From an uncultured Collinsella sp. (lineage in GTDB: Bacteria; Actinomycetota; Coriobacteriia; Coriobacteriales; Coriobacteriaceae): a stretch of 32,211 nt of DNA. The stretch is taken from NCBI GenBank assembly GCA_902492825.1, contig CABUMZ010000004.1, positions 1 to 32,211 of the forward strand, given 5' to 3'. Below are positions 1 through 7,341 of the stretch, one piece after another (the stretch's first letter is position 1; each line of letters opens with the position of its first letter). The notes under the pieces are model-generated. The model saw only the letters and a list, made by a program, of their open reading frames with translations. It made no database searches and was not told the DNA's origin. Made by a program: the position numbers and the translations under genes.

Positions 1-534
1 GGTGGGCTCGTCGGCCATGATCATGGTGGGGTCGGTGACGAGCGCGCGAGCCGCTGCAACGCGCTGCTGCTGACCGCCGGACATCTGGTAGGGATACTTG
101 TCGAGCACCTGACTGATGGAGAGGCGCGCTGCCACATCCTGCACGCGGGTCGAGATCTCTGCCGAGTTTGTGCGGGCGATGGTGAGCGGCAGGGCGATGT
201 TCTCGCGTGCCGTGAGCGTATCGAGCAGGTTGGAGTCCTGGAAGATAAAGCCGAGCTCCTCGCGGCGGAACTGCGAAAGCTTAGCCTGCTTCATGCGCGT
301 CACGTCCTGGCCGTTGATGCGGATCGTGCCGCTCGTGGCGCTATCAATGGTCGAGACGCAATTGAGCAACGTCGACTTGCCCGAGCCCGAAGCGCCCATG
401 ATGCCAACAAATTCACCGCGGTTGACGGTAAAGCTGACGTCGTTGAGCGCACGGGTCACGTTGCCCAGCGCTCCATATACCTTTTCGAGATGCGCGACCT
501 CCAGTACCGGGGTCGCCATGTGCGTGGTTTGCAT
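1..534 (-). CDS. ABC transporter ATP-binding protein, BceA-like (partial, 3' end outside window)
   Basis: The first 178 codons of an ATPase that energises an ABC exporter; the rest lies beyond the left edge. Visible in order are Walker A (GASGSGKST), the Q-loop region (GFIFQDSNLLDTLT), the signature MSGGQQQRVAAARAL and the start of Walker B (MIMADEPT). The stretch IMGASGSGKSTLLNCVSTID and the LDTLTARENI segment resemble the peptide-antibiotic exporter family (BceA/YtsC, MacB-like). Start at 534 was chosen because AAAGGA lies 6 nt upstream; an in-frame ATG at 519 is the alternative. The permease should lie further left. The gene is divergent from the Nudix-Vsr gene. Drug or peptide export is family knowledge; the substrate cannot be told. 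Confidence 0.9.
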   Translation of the reverse strand, partial: MQTTHMATPVLEVAHLEKVYGALGNVTRALNDVSFTVNRGEFVGIMGASGSGKSTLLNCVSTIDSATSGTIRINGQDVTRMKQAKLSQFRREELGFIFQDSNLLDTLTARENIALPLTIARTNSAEISTRVQDVAARLSISQVLDKYPYQMSGGQQQRVAAARALVTDPTMIMADEPT

Positions 535-617
535 ACCGAGTCCTTTCTTGCAATTAGTCTACGGCATCTATAGTCGCAAGAAGACGAGTCGGCTACCATC
601 GATATGGCTTACGCTTG

Positions 618-635
618 CCTTACCGTTGTGTAAGG
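618..635. promoter_or_regulatory. Inverted repeat, possible MerR-type operator
   Basis: CCTTAC and GTAAGG are separated by 6 bp in the intergenic region between the ABC transporter gene and the Nudix-Vsr gene. The shape resembles operators of MerR/TipA-type regulators, which lie between -35 and -10. No MerR gene is visible, so the assignment is speculative; it may equally be a chance palindrome. Confidence 0.3.
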
Positions 636-682
636 TACGGGTAGCCGCCCTGTCACGTGTTGATGCTAAGAGAGGACTCCTG

Positions 683-1660
683 TTGAAGACTGTTCATGTT
701 GCCGCTGGGATCATTCGCAAGGAAGGATCTGACGAGCTACTGGCCGTGCAGCGCGGCTATGGCGACATGCAGGGACTTTGGGAGTTCCCCGGTGGCAAGC
801 TCATGCGCGGCGAGACGCCCGAAGACGCCGTGCGCCGCGAGCTCATGGAAGAGCTGCAGGTGAAGGTCACCAACCTGCGTGACTTCTACACCGTTGAGTA
901 CGACTACCCCGATTTCCATCTCTCCATGGAGTGCTACTACTGCTCGCTCGCCGATGGATCCGATGAGCCTCAGAAGCACGACCGCCAGCTCGATATCCGC
1001 TGGATTCCGCGTACCTCGCTTGCCACGGTGGAATGGATGCCCGCCGACAAGGGGCTTATCGATGCTCTGATTGAATTAAAGGAAGAGCGGCTTGAGGCTA
1101 ACGGCACCGAGGCCACCGCGGCAGACGAATCTGCTACCAAGCCCAAACGTAAACCTAAGCGCCGCAGCAAAAAGCGTCCCAAGCCCGGCCTGCTGGACGG
1201 CATCGACACCTCGGACCTTTCCGCCGACGAGCGAGAGCTCGTACGCCGTCGCGCCGCCATCAAAAAGTCCATGAAGGGCAACAAGCGCGCCAACACCAAA
1301 CCCGAGCTGCTCGTTCGCCAGCGACTGCGCGCCGCGGGCCTTACGGGCTATCGCTTGGAATGGAAGGTTCCCGGCAAGCCCGACATCGCCTTTCCCGGGC
1401 GCAAGATCGCCATCTTCGTCAACGGCTGCTTTTGGCACCGCTGCCCCAAGTGCAACCCTAGCCAGCCCAAGCGCAACGTTGAGTTTTGGGAGGCAAAGTT
1501 CCGTCGCAACGTCGAGCGCGACCGCGCTGCCGTGGCAGCACTCACTCAAATGGGCTGGACACCCATAACCATCTGGGAATGCGAGCTCAAAAAAGACCGC
1601 ATCGACGCCACGATGGAAAAGGTCATCGAGCAGGTGCGCGCCGCAGAGCCGCAGCGCTAA
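683..1660 (+). CDS. Nudix hydrolase (MutT-like) fused to Vsr mismatch endonuclease
   Basis: A single continuous 325-residue reading frame joins two DNA-protection domains. Residues about 1-133 are a Nudix domain with the box GGKLMRGETPEDAVRRELMEE, where the usual final Gly is replaced by Gln (EELQV). Such MutT-like enzymes hydrolyse oxidised or other non-canonical NTPs. A basic linker (about 150-170, KPKRKPKRRSKKRPKPG) leads to a Vsr-type domain at about 199-320. That domain has TKPELLVRQRLRAAG, the catalytic Asp in GKPDIAF, NGCFWHRCPKC (catalytic His plus zinc cysteines) and a late WEC cysteine. Vsr nicks T:G mismatches. The TTG start at 683 has AGAGGA upstream; the frame stays open further upstream but there it overlaps the divergent ABC gene. 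No Dcm-type methylase is nearby. The domain calls are strong; the joint function is inference. Confidence 0.88.
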   Translation: MKTVHVAAGIIRKEGSDELLAVQRGYGDMQGLWEFPGGKLMRGETPEDAVRRELMEELQVKVTNLRDFYTVEYDYPDFHLSMECYYCSLADGSDEPQKHDRQLDIRWIPRTSLATVEWMPADKGLIDALIELKEERLEANGTEATAADESATKPKRKPKRRSKKRPKPGLLDGIDTSDLSADERELVRRRAAIKKSMKGNKRANTKPELLVRQRLRAAGLTGYRLEWKVPGKPDIAFPGRKIAIFVNGCFWHRCPKCNPSQPKRNVEFWEAKFRRNVERDRAAVAALTQMGWTPITIWECELKKDRIDATMEKVIEQVRAAEPQR

Positions 1661-1913
1661 CAGCGAGCATTCACACGCTCCGCACGTCCGCGCCACACCC
1701 ACGTCACAAACCTTAGAAAGCCCTTAAGCTCAAAACCTTTCAAGAGTGTTACTCGATACCTCTGACCTGCAGTTTCATCGTAACACCAAACCAGGTTAAG
1801 CCTTTCTTTAGCGCTTCTTTGCGACGGCCGCGGCATAATACTGCCAACGCACGGGACCTAGCAGCATACCCCGAGCGCAATCTTTTGGTGGACATCGAGG
1901 AGGCCGCATAAGC
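1661..1913. other. Intergenic stretch with no recognised feature
   Basis: There is no convincing gene, strong hairpin or terminator after the Nudix-Vsr stop. A weak -10-like CATAAT occurs near 1834, and a GAGGAGG Shine-Dalgarno-like sequence near 1891 precedes the small ORF at 1914. Confidence 0.4.
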
Positions 1914-2123
1914 ATGCATACTTCCAATGACGCAGCACAGCAGCCATCCCTAAAACATGCAGACCTTTTCTCCTTCCCCCCGACACAGAGAAACGGTCTC
2001 CTCGACTCCCCCACCACAAAAGCCAAACGCTCAACCGACCAGAGCCACAACTTGCGAGCATCCTTCGATAAGCTCCAAGCATCCCTAGACAAGGCGTTCC
2101 CCGAACAGGCAAGAGCAATCTAA
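1914..2123 (+). CDS. Small hypothetical protein (69 aa), doubtful
   Basis: A 69-codon ORF preceded by GAGGAGG about 10 nt before the ATG, which is slightly long spacing. The product is hydrophilic and rich in Ser, Gln and Lys, with no membrane segment and no motif I recognise. Its C-terminal part (FDKLQASLDKAFPEQ) could form an amphipathic helix. It ends 25 nt before the AraC-type gene. Codon use does not clearly mark it as coding, and overlapping frames on the other strand are also open. It may be a spurious ORF. Confidence 0.3.
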   Translation: MHTSNDAAQQPSLKHADLFSFPPTQRNGLLDSPTTKAKRSTDQSHNLRASFDKLQASLDKAFPEQARAI

Positions 2124-2136
2124 GCCCATCGCGCTT

Positions 2137-2142
2137 TATACT
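2137..2142 (+). promoter_or_regulatory. -10 box TATACT of a probable leaderless transcript
   Basis: TATACT ends 6 nt before the ATG at 2149, so transcription would begin at or next to the start codon. No Shine-Dalgarno sequence precedes that ATG, which fits leaderless translation, common in Actinobacteria. The -35 region is weak. Confidence 0.45.
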
Positions 2143-2148
2143 GATGCC

Positions 2149-3087
2149 ATGCGAAACATGGATCACATAGAATTGCACCGCGGAGGACGCGAGGAAGCGT
2201 TTCCCGAGACCGCCGAAGACTGGCCCTATATTGCCGAACGCGCAGAATTCGCTCGCTATCCGGGCAATTCCGTCCCCTGGCACTGGCATTCCGAAGTTGA
2301 GCTTTTCTACATGGAGCAGGGTGCGATTGACTATCGAACGCGCGCGGCTCATGAGCACGTACGCTTTGAGGAAGGGTCCGCCGGCTTTATCAACGGCGGC
2401 GTTTTGCACAGCACGCTGCAATCACCCAATTCGGCGCCAGCCATTCAAATGCTACATATCTTTCAGCCGTCGATGCTCGGCGATCCCGCGGGACGTCTCC
2501 AAAAGCGCTACATCAACCCATTGCTTCAATGTCGAGGCGTCGATGTGCTCAAATGGTCGCCCACCAACCCCGACGATATGCCCTTTATCGATTTACTGAA
2601 GAGCTCCTTTAGCCACGACCTTCAACAGCCGCAGAACGAGATGGCGCTTCGAAATAGCCTGTCAGAACTCTGGGTTCAGATCTATGCCAAGGCCGAACCG
2701 CTCTTTTCCTCCGACGACGCCTCTTGGATGACCAGCCGCGACGTACAGTTCAAGGCAATCCTGGACTTTATCCGCTCAAACTATGCAGACACTATAGATG
2801 TGCCCCAGATGGCATCTGCAGCCGGCGTTAGCGAAAGAGAGTGTTACCGCATTATCGAAGCTTGCGCAGGAACGACCCCAGCGGCATATCTACGCGTATA
2901 CCGCATCAACCGTGCTTGCGAACTTTTGGCGCACACCACGCGAACGGTGCAGGCAATCGCTCGGCAATGCGGATTTGCGACAGCAAGCCATCTAGGCCAG
3001 GTATTTAAAGAACAAATGGGATGCACTCCTTCGAGCTATCGAGCAGCGAGGCAGAATCTCGATAGTACCAGGCAGAAATCCCGCTAG
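2149..3087 (+). CDS. AraC-family transcriptional regulator with N-terminal cupin domain
   Basis: A 312-residue protein. The N-terminal part contains a cupin-like sensor (about 35-120) with PWHWHSEVELFYMEQG, typical of AraC/XylS regulators that bind a small ligand in a jelly-roll fold. The C-terminal 100 residues carry the double helix-turn-helix: IDVPQMASAAGVSERECYRII, then TVQAIARQCGFATASHLGQVFKEQMGCTPSSYR. The ligand is unknown. The start codon is ATG 2149, or 2158 in frame. It is followed 55 nt later by a HAD phosphatase in the same direction, so the two may form a transcription unit. Base composition is lower in GC than the lac region to the right. Confidence 0.9.
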   Translation: MRNMDHIELHRGGREEAFPETAEDWPYIAERAEFARYPGNSVPWHWHSEVELFYMEQGAIDYRTRAAHEHVRFEEGSAGFINGGVLHSTLQSPNSAPAIQMLHIFQPSMLGDPAGRLQKRYINPLLQCRGVDVLKWSPTNPDDMPFIDLLKSSFSHDLQQPQNEMALRNSLSELWVQIYAKAEPLFSSDDASWMTSRDVQFKAILDFIRSNYADTIDVPQMASAAGVSERECYRIIEACAGTTPAAYLRVYRINRACELLAHTTRTVQAIARQCGFATASHLGQVFKEQMGCTPSSYRAARQNLDSTRQKSR

Positions 3088-3142
3088 TCCTTCTTTTGTC
3101 ACTGCATCAAACTTGCAGCAAGCAACAGATAGGAGCAACCAT

Positions 3143-3766
3143 ATGAAGCACTTTGACCATATCGTGTTTGACGTTGATGGAACATTGGCAGATACAGAAG
3201 AAAGCGTTCTGTCATCGCTTGCCCAGATTGTCCAAGAAGAGACCGGCAAAACGCTCCCCCGAAACGAGCTTGAATTTGCCCTCGGCATACCCGGCAAGGA
3301 TGCTCTTGAGAAACTTGGAATCTACTCGCAAGCAACGTTGGATCGCTGGTGCCAAGTTGCCGCCAGCTTTAAAAGCACCATCAGCGTGTTTCCAGGTTTG
3401 CTTGAAGTCATCGCAAAACTCGCCGATAGCGGTTGCAATCTTGGCATTGTCTCCTCACGTGCGCGCAACGAATACGCAGAAGAAATAGCACCCCTTGGCT
3501 TCGACAAGTATTTTGAGCACATCATCCTTGTCGAAGACACAACCGAGCACAAACCCGCACCCGCACCCATGCTCGAATATCTCCGACGCACGGGCGCAAA
3601 CCCCAACAGCGTCATCTACGTTGGCGACACCGTCTACGACGAACAATGTGCAACTTCAGCAGGGGTCAATTTTGCCCGAGCAGCATGGGGATCACACCAA
3701 GACATCCCAAACGCCACCTACAACCTCAAAACCCCCAACGACCTACTAACCCTAACAACCAAGTAA
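3143..3766 (+). CDS. HAD-superfamily hydrolase (phosphatase)
   Basis: A 207-residue haloacid dehalogenase-type phosphatase. Motif I is DVDGT (nucleophile Asp10, acid Asp12), motif II is the Ser of GIVSSRAR, motif III is the Lys in EHKPAPAP, and motif IV is YVGDTVYDEQCA. The helical cap between motifs I and II places it with the phosphoglycolate phosphatase, beta-phosphoglucomutase and PpaX group. The substrate cannot be fixed from sequence; with an AraC regulator next door a sugar phosphate is plausible. The start at 3143 has AGGAG 7 nt upstream, which beats an upstream in-frame ATG at 3113. The 3' end of the gene is AT- and Asn/Thr-rich compared with its neighbours. Confidence 0.88.
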   Translation: MKHFDHIVFDVDGTLADTEESVLSSLAQIVQEETGKTLPRNELEFALGIPGKDALEKLGIYSQATLDRWCQVAASFKSTISVFPGLLEVIAKLADSGCNLGIVSSRARNEYAEEIAPLGFDKYFEHIILVEDTTEHKPAPAPMLEYLRRTGANPNSVIYVGDTVYDEQCATSAGVNFARAAWGSHQDIPNATYNLKTPNDLLTLTTK

Positions 3767-3814
3767 CCCCCGCGCCCACCCTATCAGCCCCAACGCCACA
3801 AGGGCGATTGAGCA

Positions 3815-3965
3815 GGGCGGTTTGGGCGGGTCCCGTACTTAGTTTCCAAAATCATTCCGCAGCGCGAAGGCCCCCGTTGTCAACGCTTCGAAGAAGCGAG
3901 ACAACGGGGGCCTTCATGCGCGAGGACGTTTTGGAAACTAAGTACGGGACCCGCCCAGACCGTCC
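3815..3965. repeat. 151-bp nested palindrome between convergent genes
   Basis: The outer arms 3824-3851 and 3929-3956 are perfect 28-bp inverted copies (beginning GGGCGGGTCCCGTACTTAG). They extend outward by 9 bp with two mismatches (3815-3823 and 3957-3965). Inside lies a second perfect 16-bp pair, GAAGGCCCCCGTTGTC at 3866-3881 and its complement at 3900-3915. Inside that is a 6-bp pair, CGCTTC/GAAGCG, at 3884-3898. It sits between the HAD gene and the aldolase, which converge. The inner stem could be a bidirectional terminator, although it has no clear T tail. The outer arms look like terminal repeats of a small non-autonomous element (MITE-like). No target-site duplication is obvious. Confidence 0.8.
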
Positions 3966-3989
3966 GGTGGGATCAGAGTACCCTTGCTG

Positions 3990-4847
3990 TTACTCTGCTT
4001 TGCCCACAGAGTTGAGGTTGGTCATGCGGATCTTAACCAGCTCGGTGATCTCACGCATACCCTCCTTGGCCGGCTTCTTGGGATCGAAGCAGGCAGGGTT
4101 CTCGGCCATGTAGGCCATGAAGCCCTTGGTGTAGGCCTGACGCAGCTCGGTGGCGTAGTTGACCTTGCAGATGCCGTTCTTCACAGCCTCGGCAACCTGC
4201 TCATCGGGCACACCGGAGGTGCCGTGCAGAACCAGCGGCACGTCGACGGCGTCGCGGATGGCCTTGACCACGGACTGCTCGATGTGCGGATCGCTCGTGT
4301 ACACACCGTGGCTGGTGCCAACGCCAATAGCGAGAGAGGTGCAGCCGGTGCGCTCGACGAACTCCTTGGCCTCGGCCGGATCGGTGTAGGGGCTCTCGCC
4401 CTCAACCGCGGGACCGTCGTCCTCCTTGCCACCAACCTTACCGAGCTCGGCCTCGACGGGCACGCCCATGGCGCGGCCAGCGTCGGCGACGGACTTGGTC
4501 AGGGCGATGTTGTCCTCGAAGGACTCGTGCGAACCGTCGATCATGACAGAGGTGTAGCCCGTGCGGAAAGCCTGCATGCAGCGGTCATAGCCATCGCCGT
4601 GATCGAGGTGCAGAGCGACGGGCACGGAAGCGCGCTCGGCGGCAGCCTTGACCATGCCGTAGAAGTAGTCCAGACCAGCGGTCTTGATGGTGCCCGGGGT
4701 GGTCTGCATGATGACGGGGGACTTGGTCTCCTCGGCAGCGGCCAGAACGGCCATAACAAACTCGAGGTTCTCGACGTTGAAAGCACCAACAGCGTAGTGG
4801 CCGGCCTGAGCGTCCTTGAGCATCTTTTCGGTGGTAACAAGTGCCAT
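3990..4847 (-). CDS. gatY: Class II ketose-bisphosphate aldolase, tagatose-1,6-bisphosphate aldolase type
   Basis: A 285-residue zinc-dependent aldolase that would split tagatose 1,6-bisphosphate into dihydroxyacetone phosphate and glyceraldehyde 3-phosphate in the cytoplasm. HLDHG places the catalytic Asp82 and zinc His83; further zinc ligands are His180 (GTSHGVY) and His208 (VLHGTSG). VEAELGKVGGKEDD is the conserved loop. TPGTIKTAG, the GTSHGVY segment and GICKVNYATELR resemble GatY/KbaY more than fructose-bisphosphate aldolase, though the family members overlap in activity. The start at 4847 has GAGAGGAG upstream. With lacA, lacB and lacC in the same window it supplies the last step of the tagatose-6-phosphate pathway. 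It is divergent from a DeoR regulator. Confidence 0.9.
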   Translation of the reverse strand: MALVTTEKMLKDAQAGHYAVGAFNVENLEFVMAVLAAAEETKSPVIMQTTPGTIKTAGLDYFYGMVKAAAERASVPVALHLDHGDGYDRCMQAFRTGYTSVMIDGSHESFEDNIALTKSVADAGRAMGVPVEAELGKVGGKEDDGPAVEGESPYTDPAEAKEFVERTGCTSLAIGVGTSHGVYTSDPHIEQSVVKAIRDAVDVPLVLHGTSGVPDEQVAEAVKNGICKVNYATELRQAYTKGFMAYMAENPACFDPKKPAKEGMREITELVKIRMTNLNSVGKAE

Positions 4848-5181
4848 GAGCGTTTGCTCCTCTCCCTCGCCCGCATCTGGACATCGGGCGTAGTTGTTCA
4901 CAAGGCGTTTTACCTTGCGTTTTGCTGCGCTCATTGTATGAAATTCAGCAGCTTTGCACGTGCGAGATATTGAGCCGATGCAGGTCAATACAGTCGTTTT
5001 TGAAAAGTAAACGGAAGGAATTTGAGCCGAGTGGACATGTTCGATATTGAATTTTGGGCGTTCAGCGTCTTTCTTTTATAGAAAAGATAAGTAATCGAAA
5101 GGTGTTTTCTTACTCAAAAAGAAAATGAACGAAAATAGAGTCAACACAATTCCTGCAAATTTAGCCGAGAATGGAGCAAGC
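4848..5181. promoter_or_regulatory. Divergent promoter region of aldolase and DeoR regulator
   Basis: A 334-bp AT-rich intergenic region. Towards the aldolase, TACAAT (complement of 4933-4938) is a good -10. Towards the DeoR gene, TTGGGC (5054-5059) and TATAGA (5077-5082) are spaced 17 bp. TGTTCGATATTG at 5038-5049 is the reverse complement of the motif CAATATCGAACA found in other sugar promoters of this window, a candidate operator for the DeoR protein. Confidence 0.5.
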
Positions 5182-5985
5182 ATGGCCCAAGCCACCAACC
5201 GCGCTTTTGCCGACGAACGCCGTACCGCCATTATGGAAATGCTCGATCATAATGCCTCGGTGCAGGTAGCAGAAATCGCCCAGACCTTTGGCGTGTCCTC
5301 CGTCACCGCCCGCGCCGACCTAGACGCCCTCGCCGAGGCTGGCAAACTGCGCCGCACGCACGGCGGTGCTGTCTCACTCCACAAACGACTGACCGTCTCC
5401 ACGCAGGACCGACGCATTAACGTCAACGTTGCCGCCAAGCAGGCCATCGCCCAAAGCGCCATCGCACTCGTCAGCGACGGCGACACCCTGCTCGTCGACT
5501 CGGGCACCACGGCGCTCGAATTTGTCCGCCTGCTCGACCAACGCGACGGCATCACCGTCATCACGGCAGACATTACCATCGCCGATTACATCGACGAGAG
5601 CATGCCCTCGGTCGATGTCGTCATGTTGGGAGGCGCGCTGCGCAAAGGCCATCGTTATTTGTACGGACCGCTCACTATGCAGGCGCTCCAAATGGTCCAC
5701 GCCGACCTTGCTGTCATGTGCCCTGGCGCCTTTGTCCCGGGCTGCGGCTTTACCACCGACTTTCCGCAGATGGCCGAGACCAAAACGGCGATGATTGCCG
5801 CCGCCCGCCAAAGCGTCGCCCTGATGGACGCCAGCAAGGTCAACGGACGCGGCATGTACCGCTTTGCCGAGCTGACCGATGTCGACACCATCGTGATGGA
5901 CCGTGATCCCGACGGCGCCGTCGCCACCTCAATCGCCGAGACCGCCGACGACGCCCGCCCGAATCTCGTCATCGCCGACGCTTAA
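5182..5985 (+). CDS. DeoR/GlpR-family transcriptional regulator
   Basis: A 267-residue repressor. The N-terminal winged helix-turn-helix (about 10-62) reads DERRTAIMEMLDHNASVQVA, then FGVSSVTARADLDALAEAGK and the family signature LRRTHGGAV. The C-terminal sugar-phosphate sensor domain contains LVDSGTTALEFV, ITADITIADYI and MLGGALRKGHRYLYG. Family members such as LacR and GatR respond to tagatose 6-phosphate or related sugar phosphates, which fits the divergent aldolase. ATG 5182 has GGAG 5 nt upstream; an in-frame ATG at 5125 lacks a good ribosome site and would add 19 residues. One oddity is Ala in place of the usual Arg in the recognition region (TARADL). Confidence 0.9.
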   Translation: MAQATNRAFADERRTAIMEMLDHNASVQVAEIAQTFGVSSVTARADLDALAEAGKLRRTHGGAVSLHKRLTVSTQDRRINVNVAAKQAIAQSAIALVSDGDTLLVDSGTTALEFVRLLDQRDGITVITADITIADYIDESMPSVDVVMLGGALRKGHRYLYGPLTMQALQMVHADLAVMCPGAFVPGCGFTTDFPQMAETKTAMIAAARQSVALMDASKVNGRGMYRFAELTDVDTIVMDRDPDGAVATSIAETADDARPNLVIADA

Positions 5986-5989
5986 ACAA

Positions 5990-6028
5990 AAACCACCACA
6001 AAGGTGCCTGTCCCCTTTGTGGTGGTTT
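5990..6028. terminator. Bidirectional terminator between DeoR and flavoprotein genes
   Basis: The inverted repeat AAACCACCACAAAGG (5990-6004) and its complement (6014-6028) enclose a 9-nt loop. Read on the minus strand the stem is followed by a T-rich run, so it should terminate the flavodiiron gene; the plus-strand tail is weaker. Confidence 0.7.
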
Positions 6029-6051
6029 GCGCGTTAAAAGTGAACGTATTG

Positions 6052-7212
6052 CTACTTGGCGAGCTCGTCGGCGAGCGTCTCGATCTGAGCACGCGAGGCG
6101 TCGTTGAGCGAACCCAGGACGGTCACCTTGTTCTGCGCCAGGGTGATATCCTTCATGCCCTCGAGCTCCTTGGTCATAACCTTGGCAGCAGCGGGCGCCC
6201 AGGAGCCAGCCTCGACGAGCGCCACCGTGCGATTCTGATAAGCGTGCTCGGCAAGCGTGTGGATAAAGGTGCTCATGCACGGGAAGATCTCGCCCTGGTA
6301 GGTAATGGAGGCGAGCACCAGGCGGTCGTAACGGAACGCATCCTCAACGGCCTCGGCCATGTCGTCGCAAGCCAGGTCAAAGACAGAAACTTTCTGGCCG
6401 CGAGCCTCGAGCGCAGATGCGAGCTCCTCAACGGCGGTCTTCAGATGGCCATACACGCTCGCGTAGGCAATCGTGACGCCCTCGTCCTCGGGCTGATAGC
6501 TCGACCAGGTGTTGTAGGTGTCGAGGTAGTAACCCAGGTTCTCGGTGAGCACAGGGCCATGAAGCGGGCAGATGATCTGAATGTCCAGATTAGCAGCCTT
6601 CTTGAGCACGGCCTGCACGAACTTACCGAACTTACCCACGATGCCAAAGTAGTAACGACGTGCCTCGCAGGCCCAGCCTTCCGGATCCTCGATGTCATTG
6701 GCGCCGAACTTGCCAAAGCCGTCGGCACTAAAGAGCACCTTGTCGGTGGCCTCGTAGGAGAAGAGCACCTCGGGCCAGTGCACGTTGGGAGCGCCGATAA
6801 AGGTTAGGCTGTGGCCGCCCAGATCGAGCACGTCACCCTCTTTGACGACCATCTTGCGCTCGGGGAAATCGGTGCCAAAGTAGTTGACCATCATGCGGAA
6901 GGCGCCCATGCTGGCCACGATCTGGGCCTGGGGATAACGCTCCATAAAGGCGGCAATGCCGGCGGAATGATCGGGCTCCATGTGATGAACGACCAGGTAG
7001 TCGGGCGTACGGCCGTCGAGCACGGCCTCGAGGTTGCCGAGCCACTCGTCGACAAAACCGCCGTCGACCGAATCGGCGACAGCGATCTTCTCGCCCAAGA
7101 TAACGTAGCTGTTGTACGCCATACCGTTCTCGGACACGTCGTACTGGCCCTCGAACAGGTCGATGTCGTGATCATCGACACCGATATAGCGGATATCCTT
7201 GGTGATCTCCAT
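6052..7212 (-). CDS. FprA-family A-type flavoprotein (flavodiiron protein)
   Basis: A 386-residue cytoplasmic flavodiiron protein; the family reduces O2 to water or NO to N2O in anaerobes using FMN and a di-iron site. The N-terminal metallo-beta-lactamase-like half has HHMEPDHSAG (ligands His77, Glu79, Asp81, His82), NVHWPE, SADGFGKFG and CPLHGPV. The C-terminal flavodoxin half starts near residue 250 (IAYASVYGHLKTAVEEL) and includes LVLASITYQGEIFPCM and VEAGSWAPAA. The start at 7212 has AAGGAGG 9 nt upstream; upstream in-frame starts are not supported. The length matches the family. It does not obviously belong to the sugar cluster, and an oxidative-stress role is the family default. Confidence 0.92.
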   Translation of the reverse strand: MEITKDIRYIGVDDHDIDLFEGQYDVSENGMAYNSYVILGEKIAVADSVDGGFVDEWLGNLEAVLDGRTPDYLVVHHMEPDHSAGIAAFMERYPQAQIVASMGAFRMMVNYFGTDFPERKMVVKEGDVLDLGGHSLTFIGAPNVHWPEVLFSYEATDKVLFSADGFGKFGANDIEDPEGWACEARRYYFGIVGKFGKFVQAVLKKAANLDIQIICPLHGPVLTENLGYYLDTYNTWSSYQPEDEGVTIAYASVYGHLKTAVEELASALEARGQKVSVFDLACDDMAEAVEDAFRYDRLVLASITYQGEIFPCMSTFIHTLAEHAYQNRTVALVEAGSWAPAAAKVMTKELEGMKDITLAQNKVTVLGSLNDASRAQIETLADELAK

Positions 7213-7341
7213 CAGGCAAAGCCTCCTTGATAGACAAAAGAACCCGTCTATCATAGCACGCGCCTTCATAGCCACGGCTATTTGCCAACATCCTTACCGA
7301 TTGGTATTGAAGTGCAACGTTGAGCCGTTGACCTGTGAAAA

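Noticed and set aside
116..682. N-terminal extension of the Nudix-Vsr protein
   Set aside because: The frame is open, but it overlaps the divergent ABC gene on the other strand, and the Nudix domain begins right after the TTG at 683, which has its own ribosome site.
3815..3965. Insertion sequence
   Set aside because: There are inverted arms but no transposase and only about 75 bp between the outer arms; at most a non-autonomous remnant.
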